This document shows positions 1 to 8,604 of a DNA stretch of 50,118 nucleotides, in pieces (positions within the stretch are counted from its first letter, which is position 1; each line of letters begins with the position of its first letter). The notes beneath the pieces are model-generated. The model searched no databases. It was not told where the DNA came from and was given only the letters and a program-made list of their open reading frames with translations. Source of the DNA: Flammeovirgaceae bacterium. Lineage in GTDB: Bacteria; Bacteroidota; Bacteroidia; Cytophagales; Cyclobacteriaceae. The stretch lies in NCBI GenBank assembly GCA_002691385.1, contig NZHT01000068.1, positions 4,002-54,119 on the forward strand, given 5' to 3'. Position numbers and translations under genes: made by a program.

Positions 1-618
1 ACGGTGAAGGTTGAGTATCAGCTCACAGATGAAAATGAGCTCAAGATTAGGTATTTTGCACAATCTGATCAATCTACTATTATCAATCTTACGCATCATT
101 CTTTTTTTAACCTAAAAGGAGCCGGAAATGGTGATGTTAATGATCATCTTATGGAAATTAATGCAGATTATTTTACACCTATAGATGATCAGCTGATTCC
201 TACAGGAGAAATTCGAAAAGTAGTCAATACACCTTTTGACTTTTTATCGCCTACAAAAATTGGGAGTCGATTAGATGAGAAAGACGAACAGTTGAATTAT
301 GGGTATGGATATGATCATAACTATGTATTAAACTCCTCCGATTCAATAGAGAACTTTGCCGCTAGAGTTGTAGAACCACTTTCCAAAAGAACACTCGAGG
401 TATATACCAATCAGCCGGGCATTCAATTTTATGGGGGAAATTTTTTAGATGGTACAGTTAGGGGCAAAAACAACAAGAGGTATGAATATCGTGGCGCTTT
501 CTGTTTAGAAACTCAGCATTTTCCTGATAGTCCTAATCATCCTCAATTCCCCTCAGTAACATTACAAGCAGAGCAATCTTATTATTCCATCTGCGTTTAT
601 AAATTTGGTCTCTTGTGA
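1..618 (+). CDS. galM: Aldose 1-epimerase (mutarotase), C-terminal part
   Basis: This is the C-terminal ~205 residues of a galactose mutarotase-family enzyme, which interconverts alpha and beta anomers of aldoses. The reading frame is already open at base 1, so the true start lies before the window. The family motif NLTHHSFFNL carries the catalytic His region. The late motif LETQHFPDSPNHP holds the Glu that acts as the catalytic base in GalM. A full family member is about 340-390 residues, so roughly 40% is missing through window truncation rather than decay. It is followed 55 bases later by a sugar-dehydrogenase lipoprotein on the same strand, which suggests a sugar-processing context. The family assignment is secure; substrate is not shown. 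Confidence 0.93.
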   Translation, partial: TVKVEYQLTDENELKIRYFAQSDQSTIINLTHHSFFNLKGAGNGDVNDHLMEINADYFTPIDDQLIPTGEIRKVVNTPFDFLSPTKIGSRLDEKDEQLNYGYGYDHNYVLNSSDSIENFAARVVEPLSKRTLEVYTNQPGIQFYGGNFLDGTVRGKNNKRYEYRGAFCLETQHFPDSPNHPQFPSVTLQAEQSYYSICVYKFGLL

Positions 619-673
619 AGAAGATAATAAAATCTTTTTTGAACGTTTTTAATCAAAAAAAGGTAAACTTAAT

Positions 674-3600
674 ATGAGAGTTATTTTATTCTTTTTTTTT
701 GTTGCTTTTTTCTTATCGATTATAATTTCATGTAATGAGTCAAGGAATAACAAGTTAATAGTTATAAATCAGGAAGATGGATCATACATTAAGTTGAGAA
801 GTGAGTGTATACAAATTATTCAAACAAGTTCTTTCGATTTTGAGATTGTAGATTCAGAAAGTTTAAGGCTCGGAGATTCACTATGGAAAAATAACGCTTT
901 AATTATATTTTCAGATCCTCAAATGCTGAATCCACAATGGCAATCAGATATTCAAAGGTACGTTCAAACTGGAGGGACGCTATTGATGCCAACCGATACT
1001 ATTAATTCATATTATTGGCCTTGGTTGTATCAGGCGCAAATCAAAAAAGGGAGGAATTATGATGGAGGGGAAATTATTTTTTTTCATGATTCAACTAACT
1101 TCAAAGCATTGTTGAATAGCTCCTTAGGGATGCAGAGTATTCAAGCTGATCAAGTTAAAAGTCGGCAAGCGCCTAATAACAGTAGATTTACAAAAATAAT
1201 TTTAGACGGGGAGGTAAATGAGCCCATGGAGCTTGCTGTACTTCCAGGTGGCCGTGTTTTGTTTATCGAAAGAGAAGGTAATTTTAAAGTTTATGACCCT
1301 GAGATGCGGACTACCAAGCTACTACATACCTTTGATGTAAGTACTGAGGGTAATTATGAGGACGGAATGCTTGGTTTAACCATTGACCCGAATTACAAGG
1401 ACAATAACTGGATATATATTTATTATTCACCGAAGGGTGGGCGTCCCAGACAAAATCTTTCAAGATTTGTTTTGGCTTATCAGGATAGCCTTTTGTTGCA
1501 GAGTGAAAAAGTCATGCTTGAAGTAGCCGTTCAACGTGAAACTTGTTGCCATTCAGGAGGGTCTTTATCATTTGGGCCTAATGGAAATTTGTTTTTAAGT
1601 ACCGGTGATAATACGAGTTCTAAAGAGTCAGATGGATATTCCCCCTTGGATGAAAGAATAGGTAGGTCTCCTTTTGATGCCCAAAAGGGAGCTTCAAATA
1701 CTCATGACCTTCGAGGGAAAATATTAAGAATAACTCCAAAGAAGGACGGTACCTATACAATTCCTGGAGGGAATTTGTTTTCCCCTGATGGCACTGAAGG
1801 TCGTCCGGAAATCTTTGCCATGGGCTGCAGAAATCCATTCAGATTCTCAGTTGATAAGAAGACGGGATATGTATATTGGGGAGAAGTGGGTCCTGATTCA
1901 GGAAAAGATAGTGAACTCGGACCCCAGAGTTATGATGAGTGGAATCAAGCAAAAACTCCGGGTAATTATGGATGGCCTTATTTTGAGGCTGACAATAAAG
2001 CATATCCCATGCTCAACTTTGCAACCAATGAAATTGGACTACCGCAAAATCCCCTTCGTCCTCTCAATGAGTCTCCTAACAATACCGGTGCTAAAGTATT
2101 GCCCCCTGCTAGATCTCCCATGATTTGGTATCCTTATGGGGTATCAGATAAATGGCCAATGTTGGGTAAGGGATCACGTAGTGCCATGGCAGGGCCAATT
2201 TATTATGAGCCTAATACACCCTCTAAAACTGCTTTTCCAGAGTATTATGATGGTAAATTGTTTATATATGAATGGGCGAGAAGTTGGATAAAAGTGGTAT
2301 CTTTTGATGAAGACTGGAGCGTGATAAAAATTGAACCTTTTTTGCCGAATGAAAAGTTTAACAAACCGATAGATATGGAATTTGATCAAAATGGGAACAT
2401 GTATTTATTGGAATATGGAGCCAATTACTTTGCTAATAATATCGAAGCCAAGCTTGTCAAAATTGAATATAATAGAGGGAACAGAATACCTCAAGCCTTC
2501 ATTCAAGCCACTAAGACAAAGGGAGCAGCTCCTTTTAGCGTTACCTTTTCAGCTAGTCAATCCTATGATTATGATTTGAATGATACATTGGTTTTTGATT
2601 GGAGCATAAGTGATGGGCGCAAATTCAGTGGCGAAAATATTAGTTTGACGTTTGATTCCATTGGGATCTATGAAATTGTCCTGAAAGTGATGGATCGTAA
2701 TGGAGGAGAGGCAACCTCTTTTTCACAGGTTAGTGTAGGAAATGCACCTCCAGAAATTGATTTAAGAATTGAAGGTAATCAATCGTTTTACTTTGGTGAA
2801 AGCAAACGAAATTATCATATTGAAGTTGCTGATTTGGAAGATGGATCGTTGTCTGCAGGAACAATAAATTCTGATGAGATAAAAGTTAATTTTTCTTATT
2901 TACCCGGAGCTCATGATTTGGCCCTCCTTGGAGAAGCATTCTATGAAAATTCTAATCTCCCAATAAAAGGGAAACAATTGATTGAGGGTAGTGATTGTAG
3001 TTCATGTCATGCGATGGAGTCAGCTTCAATTGGACCAAGCTTTAATCAAATTGCTGAAAGGTATGAAAGTAGTTCAGCCAACATTTCTATGTTGGCTATG
3101 AAAATTATTCAAGGAGGTAACGGAAATTGGGGCCATAGTTTGATGGCAGCCCATCCAGATTTATCAATTAGTGATGCTGAAAGTATGGTTGAATATATTC
3201 TCGCTGTCAAGGATAAAAATTATTCATCGAGTTTACCTGTGGCAGGAACATTTCTGTTAAGAGAATCTCAAAACAAAGCTGATAAAGGCATATATGTTAT
3301 TTCAGTTGGCTATAAAGATCATGGATATGAAGGAATTCCTTCTATTGAAGCTTCTAAAATATTGTTTTTGAGAGCCCCGTACATACAGGCTGAGGATTAT
3401 GATGTATTTAAAAATGTAGAACAGCAAAGACCAAATGGTGGATCTTTTGCTTATGTAAGTAGCTTAAGAAATGGATCATATGTTGGATTTGATAATATAG
3501 ACTTGAATGGAATTGGCGAAATTTCAATCAAGGTAATGCCTATCTCTGGAGGGAAAATAGCTCTTTTTCAAGGCGGACTTGATGGAGAACCTTTGGCTGA

Positions 3601-3778
3601 ATTATATATTGCTAGTTCTGATAAAAGTCCAAGTTGGGTGGAAGAAAACTTTGTTGAATATAATTTCACCATTGATGCAGTAAGTGACGCTTCAGAAGTC
3701 CTTTACTTTTTGTTCAGTGATGCTGATAATATGAAGGTTGATATGAACTTGGATCAAATTATTTTTAAGCAGAGATAG
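674..3778 (+). CDS. Secreted PQQ-type sugar dehydrogenase with ThuA-like, PKD, cytochrome c and C-terminal carbohydrate-binding-like regions
   Basis: Predicted lipoprotein: a hydrophobic start ends at a lipobox-like ISC (Cys about residue 20). Residues ~27-150 resemble the front and middle of a ThuA-like fold but are much shorter than the usual ~230 residues. Residues ~165-600 are a glucose/sorbosone dehydrogenase beta-propeller: CCHSGGSLSFGPNGNL retains the family's catalytic-type His, and GCRNPFRF and PGNYGWPYFEAD are typical blade motifs. A PKD-like domain follows (~610-690). A class I cytochrome c then carries CSSCH near residue 775 and a likely Met ligand in GHSLMAAHP. The last ~140 residues look like a CBM6-type beta-sandwich (YIQAEDYD start). 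Known relatives oxidise sugars periplasmically and pass electrons to haem; substrate and actual PQQ use here are inferred. Confidence 0.88.
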   Translation: MRVILFFFFVAFFLSIIISCNESRNNKLIVINQEDGSYIKLRSECIQIIQTSSFDFEIVDSESLRLGDSLWKNNALIIFSDPQMLNPQWQSDIQRYVQTGGTLLMPTDTINSYYWPWLYQAQIKKGRNYDGGEIIFFHDSTNFKALLNSSLGMQSIQADQVKSRQAPNNSRFTKIILDGEVNEPMELAVLPGGRVLFIEREGNFKVYDPEMRTTKLLHTFDVSTEGNYEDGMLGLTIDPNYKDNNWIYIYYSPKGGRPRQNLSRFVLAYQDSLLLQSEKVMLEVAVQRETCCHSGGSLSFGPNGNLFLSTGDNTSSKESDGYSPLDERIGRSPFDAQKGASNTHDLRGKILRITPKKDGTYTIPGGNLFSPDGTEGRPEIFAMGCRNPFRFSVDKKTGYVYWGEVGPDSGKDSELGPQSYDEWNQAKTPGNYGWPYFEADNKAYPMLNFATNEIGLPQNPLRPLNESPNNTGAKVLPPARSPMIWYPYGVSDKWPMLGKGSRSAMAGPIYYEPNTPSKTAFPEYYDGKLFIYEWARSWIKVVSFDEDWSVIKIEPFLPNEKFNKPIDMEFDQNGNMYLLEYGANYFANNIEAKLVKIEYNRGNRIPQAFIQATKTKGAAPFSVTFSASQSYDYDLNDTLVFDWSISDGRKFSGENISLTFDSIGIYEIVLKVMDRNGGEATSFSQVSVGNAPPEIDLRIEGNQSFYFGESKRNYHIEVADLEDGSLSAGTINSDEIKVNFSYLPGAHDLALLGEAFYENSNLPIKGKQLIEGSDCSSCHAMESASIGPSFNQIAERYESSSANISMLAMKIIQGGNGNWGHSLMAAHPDLSISDAESMVEYILAVKDKNYSSSLPVAGTFLLRESQNKADKGIYVISVGYKDHGYEGIPSIEASKILFLRAPYIQAEDYDVFKNVEQQRPNGGSFAYVSSLRNGSYVGFDNIDLNGIGEISIKVMPISGGKIALFQGGLDGEPLAELYIASSDKSPSWVEENFVEYNFTIDAVSDASEVLYFLFSDADNMKVDMNLDQIIFKQR

Positions 3779-3858
3779 TTTTGTACCGTTCCAATAGGTT
3801 CTTTGTTCATTGGTATAAAATATGTATGTGATATATTAATTTATATTAATTTCACCGC

Positions 3859-6105
3859 GTGAAAAAGAGAGGTAGTATAGCATTTTTCTTTGCTCTGACT
3901 AGTATTCTTTTTGTTGAATTGGTTGCACAGAACAAGCTGAATTTACAAGAGATTTATCAGCTTAGCATCGGTCGTACAACCGAAAGGATAAAAATTGATG
4001 GATCATTAGATGAAGAGGTTTGGAAAACCTCAGCAGTGGCTACTGATTTTTGGGTGAGTTTCCCCATGGATGGGATACGTGCTTCGCCAGAATTAAAAAC
4101 CCTGGTAAGATTAACTTATGACGATGAATTTATATATGTCGCAGCGGAGTGTATCGGCCCAGGGCCGTACATTATTCAGTCTTTGAAAAGAGATAACCCC
4201 TTGTTTTGGAGAGGAGATGCTTTTGGTTTGGTATTTGACCCTGTCAACGAAAGAAGTAATGGTTTTGTTTTTGCAGTAAATCCTGAAGCGGTTCAAAGTG
4301 AATCGCTTATTACTGGTCAAACAGGACGTCGAGGCAATAGTGGATCTGTGAGTGGAATCAACGGTGCTTGGGACAACAAATGGTATTCAGAAGTTCAAAT
4401 TCTAGAGGATAGATGGACCGTTGAAATAGCTATTCCTTTTAAGTCATTAAGGTTTGGCGATAAGCTCGAATGGGGAGTCAATTTTTTAAGAGGAGATGCA
4501 AAGAACAACAGTTATCATACTTGGTCGCCCGTGCCTGTCCAATTCAGAGGTGTAGATTTGGGATATACCGGTAAGTTGATTTGGGATAAAGCTCCTGGTA
4601 AGACTAAAAAAAACATATCAGCAATTCCTTATTTACTTGGTTTGGGGAAAAAAAATTTTGAAACAAATGCACTATTCGATCAGGTTCAAAGGGTTGGATT
4701 AGATGCTAAAGTAGCTGTGACTTCCAGCTTGAATTTGGATTTGACAATAAACCCTGATTTTTCTCAGGTAGACGTGGATGAGCAGCAGACGAATCTTACT
4801 ACAGTTAATTTACGATTTCCAGAGCGGCGACTCTTTTTTCTAGAAAACAGTGATATATTTAGTGATTTTGGAATCCCACCCATGCGACCTTTTTTTAGTC
4901 GAAAAATTGGCTTAGATGAGGATGGGAATACGATTCCTATTCTATACGGAGCTAGATTAAGTGGTAATTTGAATAAAAACTTGAGGATGAGTCTTATGAA
5001 TAGTCAGACCAAATCTGAAGAGCTTCCAGGCAATAATTATACTTCGTTTGCTGTTCGTCAAAGAGTATTTGAGCGGTCTATTATCAAAGGATATTTTCAT
5101 AATCGAAAGAGGATGACAAATACAACTGTATTGCATGATGATTATAACAGTGTTGGTGGATTGGAGTTTGGTTATCGTTCTCAGAATGGCAAATGGCAGG
5201 GATCCGGAGGTTATGGTATAGCTTTTACCGAGGATGATAATGATCAAAATCATTTTTATAGTGCTTCTACTGGATTTGATGGTAAGGCATTTAACTTTTA
5301 TGCCAATGTCTCGGGCGTGGGGGATGGTTATCAAAATGATTTTGGTTTTATTCCACGTAAAAACCATTACGATGCGATAGATGATACCACCTATATCATT
5401 GGATTTGATCATGTTTATTCAAGAATAGGCTATACTTTTTATCCTGATAACAATTCGATCAATCAGCATGGTATAAGATTAAGTTTTGTTGGTGATTGGA
5501 CGGCCACTTCAAATGAGTTGATAGCTAAAACTTTTGATTTGAGGTATAATTTTTCCTTTGTCAATTCAAGCACATTATTGTTGACCTACAAGCATGAAGA
5601 TGTCAATTTACTTTATCCTTTTGGTTTCACTGAAGATAACGCCCCACTCCCTAGTGGTATGTATAATTTTAATTATGGAGAGATCAAGTATCAAAGTGAT
5701 AACAGGCGCATAGTGAATATCCGCTCCGGATTTCGCTATGGAGGCTTTTATAACGGCACTCGGCTCGAAACTTCTATTGCCGCTAATTATCGGGCGCAGC
5801 CTTGGGGAAATTTCAGTGTCAATTTCATTTATAATGATTTAAGATTTCCGGGTATTTATGGCCATCAGCCACTTTTTTTGTTGGGGCCTAAAGCTGAAAT
5901 TTCCTTTTCTAGAAATTTATTTTGGACAACTTTTTTCCAATACAATACGCAGCGTGACAATTTCAATATCAATAGCCGTATCCAATGGAGGTACTTGCCA
6001 ATGTCTGATTTATTTATAGTGTACTCAGACAATTATATGGTAGAAAATTTTGGACCTAGGAATCGTACATTGGTTTTAAAGTTGAATTATTGGCTTAATA
6101 TTTAG
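3859..6105 (+). CDS. DUF5916 family protein with N-terminal CBM9-like domain (copy 1)
   Basis: Starts at GTG; I see no better ATG before the signal peptide (hydrophobic residues ~7-23 ending VAQ). Residues ~30-240 match the CBM9-like domain that precedes DUF5916 (IKIDGSLDEEVW, then WYSEVQILEDRWTVEIAIPF). The remainder is DUF5916, with the hallmark NPDFSQVDVDEQQTN and RFPERRLFFLENSD blocks, then many alternating strands ending in LKLNYWLNI, consistent with an outer-membrane beta-barrel. Function is not established for the family; some members sit with carbohydrate or peptide uptake genes. It is followed 73 bases later by a close paralogue on the same strand. I see no frameshift. Confidence 0.88.
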   Translation: MKKRGSIAFFFALTSILFVELVAQNKLNLQEIYQLSIGRTTERIKIDGSLDEEVWKTSAVATDFWVSFPMDGIRASPELKTLVRLTYDDEFIYVAAECIGPGPYIIQSLKRDNPLFWRGDAFGLVFDPVNERSNGFVFAVNPEAVQSESLITGQTGRRGNSGSVSGINGAWDNKWYSEVQILEDRWTVEIAIPFKSLRFGDKLEWGVNFLRGDAKNNSYHTWSPVPVQFRGVDLGYTGKLIWDKAPGKTKKNISAIPYLLGLGKKNFETNALFDQVQRVGLDAKVAVTSSLNLDLTINPDFSQVDVDEQQTNLTTVNLRFPERRLFFLENSDIFSDFGIPPMRPFFSRKIGLDEDGNTIPILYGARLSGNLNKNLRMSLMNSQTKSEELPGNNYTSFAVRQRVFERSIIKGYFHNRKRMTNTTVLHDDYNSVGGLEFGYRSQNGKWQGSGGYGIAFTEDDNDQNHFYSASTGFDGKAFNFYANVSGVGDGYQNDFGFIPRKNHYDAIDDTTYIIGFDHVYSRIGYTFYPDNNSINQHGIRLSFVGDWTATSNELIAKTFDLRYNFSFVNSSTLLLTYKHEDVNLLYPFGFTEDNAPLPSGMYNFNYGEIKYQSDNRRIVNIRSGFRYGGFYNGTRLETSIAANYRAQPWGNFSVNFIYNDLRFPGIYGHQPLFLLGPKAEISFSRNLFWTTFFQYNTQRDNFNINSRIQWRYLPMSDLFIVYSDNYMVENFGPRNRTLVLKLNYWLNI

Positions 6106-6134
6106 GACTCAGTCTTCTTTTTTGAGGAATGGTA

Positions 6135-6161
6135 TTGAGAAAATAATTTATGCTATGTTTG
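6135..6161 (+). promoter_or_regulatory. Possible Bacteroidota-type promoter before the second DUF5916 gene
   Basis: An exact TAnnTTTG -7 box (TATGTTTG, 6154-6161) lies 17 bases before the ATG at 6179, with a TTG 16 bases upstream (6135-6137). Bacteroidota promoters usually have TTTG about 19 bases before TAnnTTTG, so spacing is short and the upstream box partial. It suggests the second paralogue may be transcribed on its own. Confidence 0.33.
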
Positions 6162-6178
6162 AGTTTTTTTAGTTAAAT

Positions 6179-8404
6179 ATGGGATTTAATTCTCTCCGTT
6201 TTCTTTATCTTCTTTGTTTTTTACTTCTTTCTAATGTGGTGTTTGCGCAAAACAATGCAGCAACTTACCAATTAAATATTAAAAAGCTGAATGAAATAGT
6301 TCGTCTGGACGGGATACTTGATGAGCCTTTCTGGGAAGATATTGAAACAGCTAGTGATTTTTGGATGAACTTTCCAGTGGGAGGCACTCTAGTTGACAAT
6401 GAATTTCAAACCTCAGTAAAGATTGCTTACGATGATGATTTTATTTATTTAGGAGTTGAATGTTATGGAGAAGGACCATTTTTAGTTCAATCTCTGAAAA
6501 GGGACAATGATTCATTTTGGAATGGAGATGCGTTTGCAGTTATTTTAGATCCTGTAAATGAGCGAACAAATGGGTTTATTTTTGGTGTGAATTCCGCAGG
6601 TGTTCAAACCGAAGCATTGATTACTGGCGAACCGGCACGACGAGGAGGTCAGATATCCGGATATAATAAGGCTTGGGATAACAAATGGTATACCGAAGCC
6701 AGTGTAACTGAAAATGGGTGGACTGCTGAGATGATGATTCCGTTTAAATCATTGCGTTTTGGGGAGAAAGATCGTTGGGGCATTAATTTTGTTAGAATAG
6801 ATGCAGCTAACAATGCCAATCATTCTTGGGCACCTGTACCCATTCAATTTTATGGAACCGATCTCGGTTACTTGGGACAATTGATTTGGGATAAACCGCC
6901 AAAGAATGAAAAAAGAAATATTTCATTTGTTCCTTACCTACTCGGAGATGCTTACAAAGATTATGATAGTAAGGGTGATTTTAGCCAAAGTTTTGCTTTG
7001 GGAATGGATGCTAAAATAGCTATTAACTCAAATTTAAACCTTGATTTAACGGTCAATCCGGATTTTTCTCAAGTAGACGTAGATGAGCAGCAAACCAATT
7101 TGACCACAGTTAATTTAAGATTCCCTGAGCGAAGACTTTTTTTTCTGGAAAACAGTGATATTTTTAGTAATTTTGGAACAAATGCTAAACCTTTTTTTAG
7201 TCGTAAAATAGGATTAGATGATGATGGAAACACCATTCCAATCCTTTATGGGGCCAGATTAAGTGGTAATTTAAACAAAAATCTTAGGGTAGGTCTGATG
7301 AATACACAGACTCAAGAGCAAGAACTACCTGGTAACAATTATAGTTCATTGGCACTCCATCAGAGAGTATTTAAAAGGTCTGTCTTAAAAGGATATTTTC
7401 ATAATAGAGTAGGATATGCAGATGGCTCCGTCCAAAGAGATAACTTTAATCGCATTGGAGGACTTGAGTTCAATTATTCTTCTCAGGATAGTAAATGGCG
7501 GGCTATCGCGGGCTATGGATTGGCTTTTTCCAATGAAAATCAAAATGACAACCATTTATTCAATTTCTTTGGTGGCTATGGGGGTAGAGTTTTTAATGTA
7601 TTTTTAAACATCAGTGGATTGGGCGATAATTATATCAATGATTTCAGTTTGATACCCAGGCAAAAACATTATGATGCCGTAGAGGATACTACCTACATAC
7701 TAGGTTTTAATCATTGGTGGGCGACTATTGGATATAAGTTTTATCCGGAAAACACTTTCATCAATCAGCACGGATTTAGTTTGACCACCAATGGAGACCG
7801 AACAGCTACCTCTAATGAACTGATTCAAGATAAACATCAATTTTCTTATAAATTTTTGATGAAGAATACGAGTACTTTAGAACTTACTTATTCACATGAA
7901 GGTATTAATCTTTTATACCCCTTTTCATTTACTGATGAAGAGCCCTTGCTGGCACAACTGTATAGATTTGATTACGGTCAGATCAAATATGTAACAGATA
8001 AGCGTCGTGAAATTAAGTTAACGACTGGATACACTTATGGCAGTTTTTATAATGGTACCCGAACAGAATTTTCTCTGGCAGTTGATTATCGTGTACAGCC
8101 ATGGGGAAATTTTAGTCTTAATTTTGTTCAAAATAATTTAGTATTCTCAGGAAATCATGGAGCAGAGAAGCTTTTATTATTAGGTCCCAAGGCTGAAATT
8201 AATTTTTCTAAGAATTTTTTTTGGACCACTTTTATGCAGTATAATACCCAAAGTGATAATTTCAATATAAATAGTAGGCTTCAGTGGCGCTATAAGCCGA
8301 TGTCTGACTTATTTATTGTTTATTCCGACAATTATCTGGTAGAATATTTTGAGCCACGTAATCGGGCCCTCGTTTTAAAGCTAAATTATTGGTTTAATTT
8401 ATAG
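6179..8404 (+). CDS. DUF5916 family protein with N-terminal CBM9-like domain (copy 2)
   Basis: Close paralogue of the gene just upstream, with the same length class (741 versus 748 residues) and the same order: signal peptide ending VFAQ, CBM9-like domain (IVRLDGILDEPFW; WYTEASVTENGWTAEMMIPF), then DUF5916 with the shared central block NPDFSQVDVDEQQTN and a barrel-like C-terminus ending LKLNYWFNL. Similarity is very high in the central block and at the C-terminus and lower in the CBM9-like part, for example ISGYNKAWDNKW versus VSGINGAWDNKW with a short deletion before it. A tandem duplication followed by divergence is the simplest reading. Likely outer-membrane location; function unknown. Confidence 0.88.
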   Translation: MGFNSLRFLYLLCFLLLSNVVFAQNNAATYQLNIKKLNEIVRLDGILDEPFWEDIETASDFWMNFPVGGTLVDNEFQTSVKIAYDDDFIYLGVECYGEGPFLVQSLKRDNDSFWNGDAFAVILDPVNERTNGFIFGVNSAGVQTEALITGEPARRGGQISGYNKAWDNKWYTEASVTENGWTAEMMIPFKSLRFGEKDRWGINFVRIDAANNANHSWAPVPIQFYGTDLGYLGQLIWDKPPKNEKRNISFVPYLLGDAYKDYDSKGDFSQSFALGMDAKIAINSNLNLDLTVNPDFSQVDVDEQQTNLTTVNLRFPERRLFFLENSDIFSNFGTNAKPFFSRKIGLDDDGNTIPILYGARLSGNLNKNLRVGLMNTQTQEQELPGNNYSSLALHQRVFKRSVLKGYFHNRVGYADGSVQRDNFNRIGGLEFNYSSQDSKWRAIAGYGLAFSNENQNDNHLFNFFGGYGGRVFNVFLNISGLGDNYINDFSLIPRQKHYDAVEDTTYILGFNHWWATIGYKFYPENTFINQHGFSLTTNGDRTATSNELIQDKHQFSYKFLMKNTSTLELTYSHEGINLLYPFSFTDEEPLLAQLYRFDYGQIKYVTDKRREIKLTTGYTYGSFYNGTRTEFSLAVDYRVQPWGNFSLNFVQNNLVFSGNHGAEKLLLLGPKAEINFSKNFFWTTFMQYNTQSDNFNINSRLQWRYKPMSDLFIVYSDNYLVEYFEPRNRALVLKLNYWFNL

Positions 8405-8604
8405 GGTCATATGTTGATCAATAAGGATAAAGGCGAGCCTAATTGAAAATAGTTGATATGATAGTTTTATGGATTTTTCATAGATAATTCTAACGAATTA
8501 AGAAAATCTGTTATTTGAGATAAAAATTCTCTATTCATAGTTTTAATCCTTGTTTCATTAATTAAAAATGAAGAAAGTATATTTTTTTATTTTATTTGGT
8601 TAGA

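Noticed and set aside
3802-3832. TTTG-N19-TATGTGAT before the first DUF5916 gene
   Set aside because: Spacing is right but the -7 box matches TAnnTTTG too poorly to call a promoter.
4957-5412. Minus-strand 151-codon frame inside the first DUF5916 gene
   Set aside because: A shadow of a strongly supported plus-strand gene with low-complexity Ile-rich translation.
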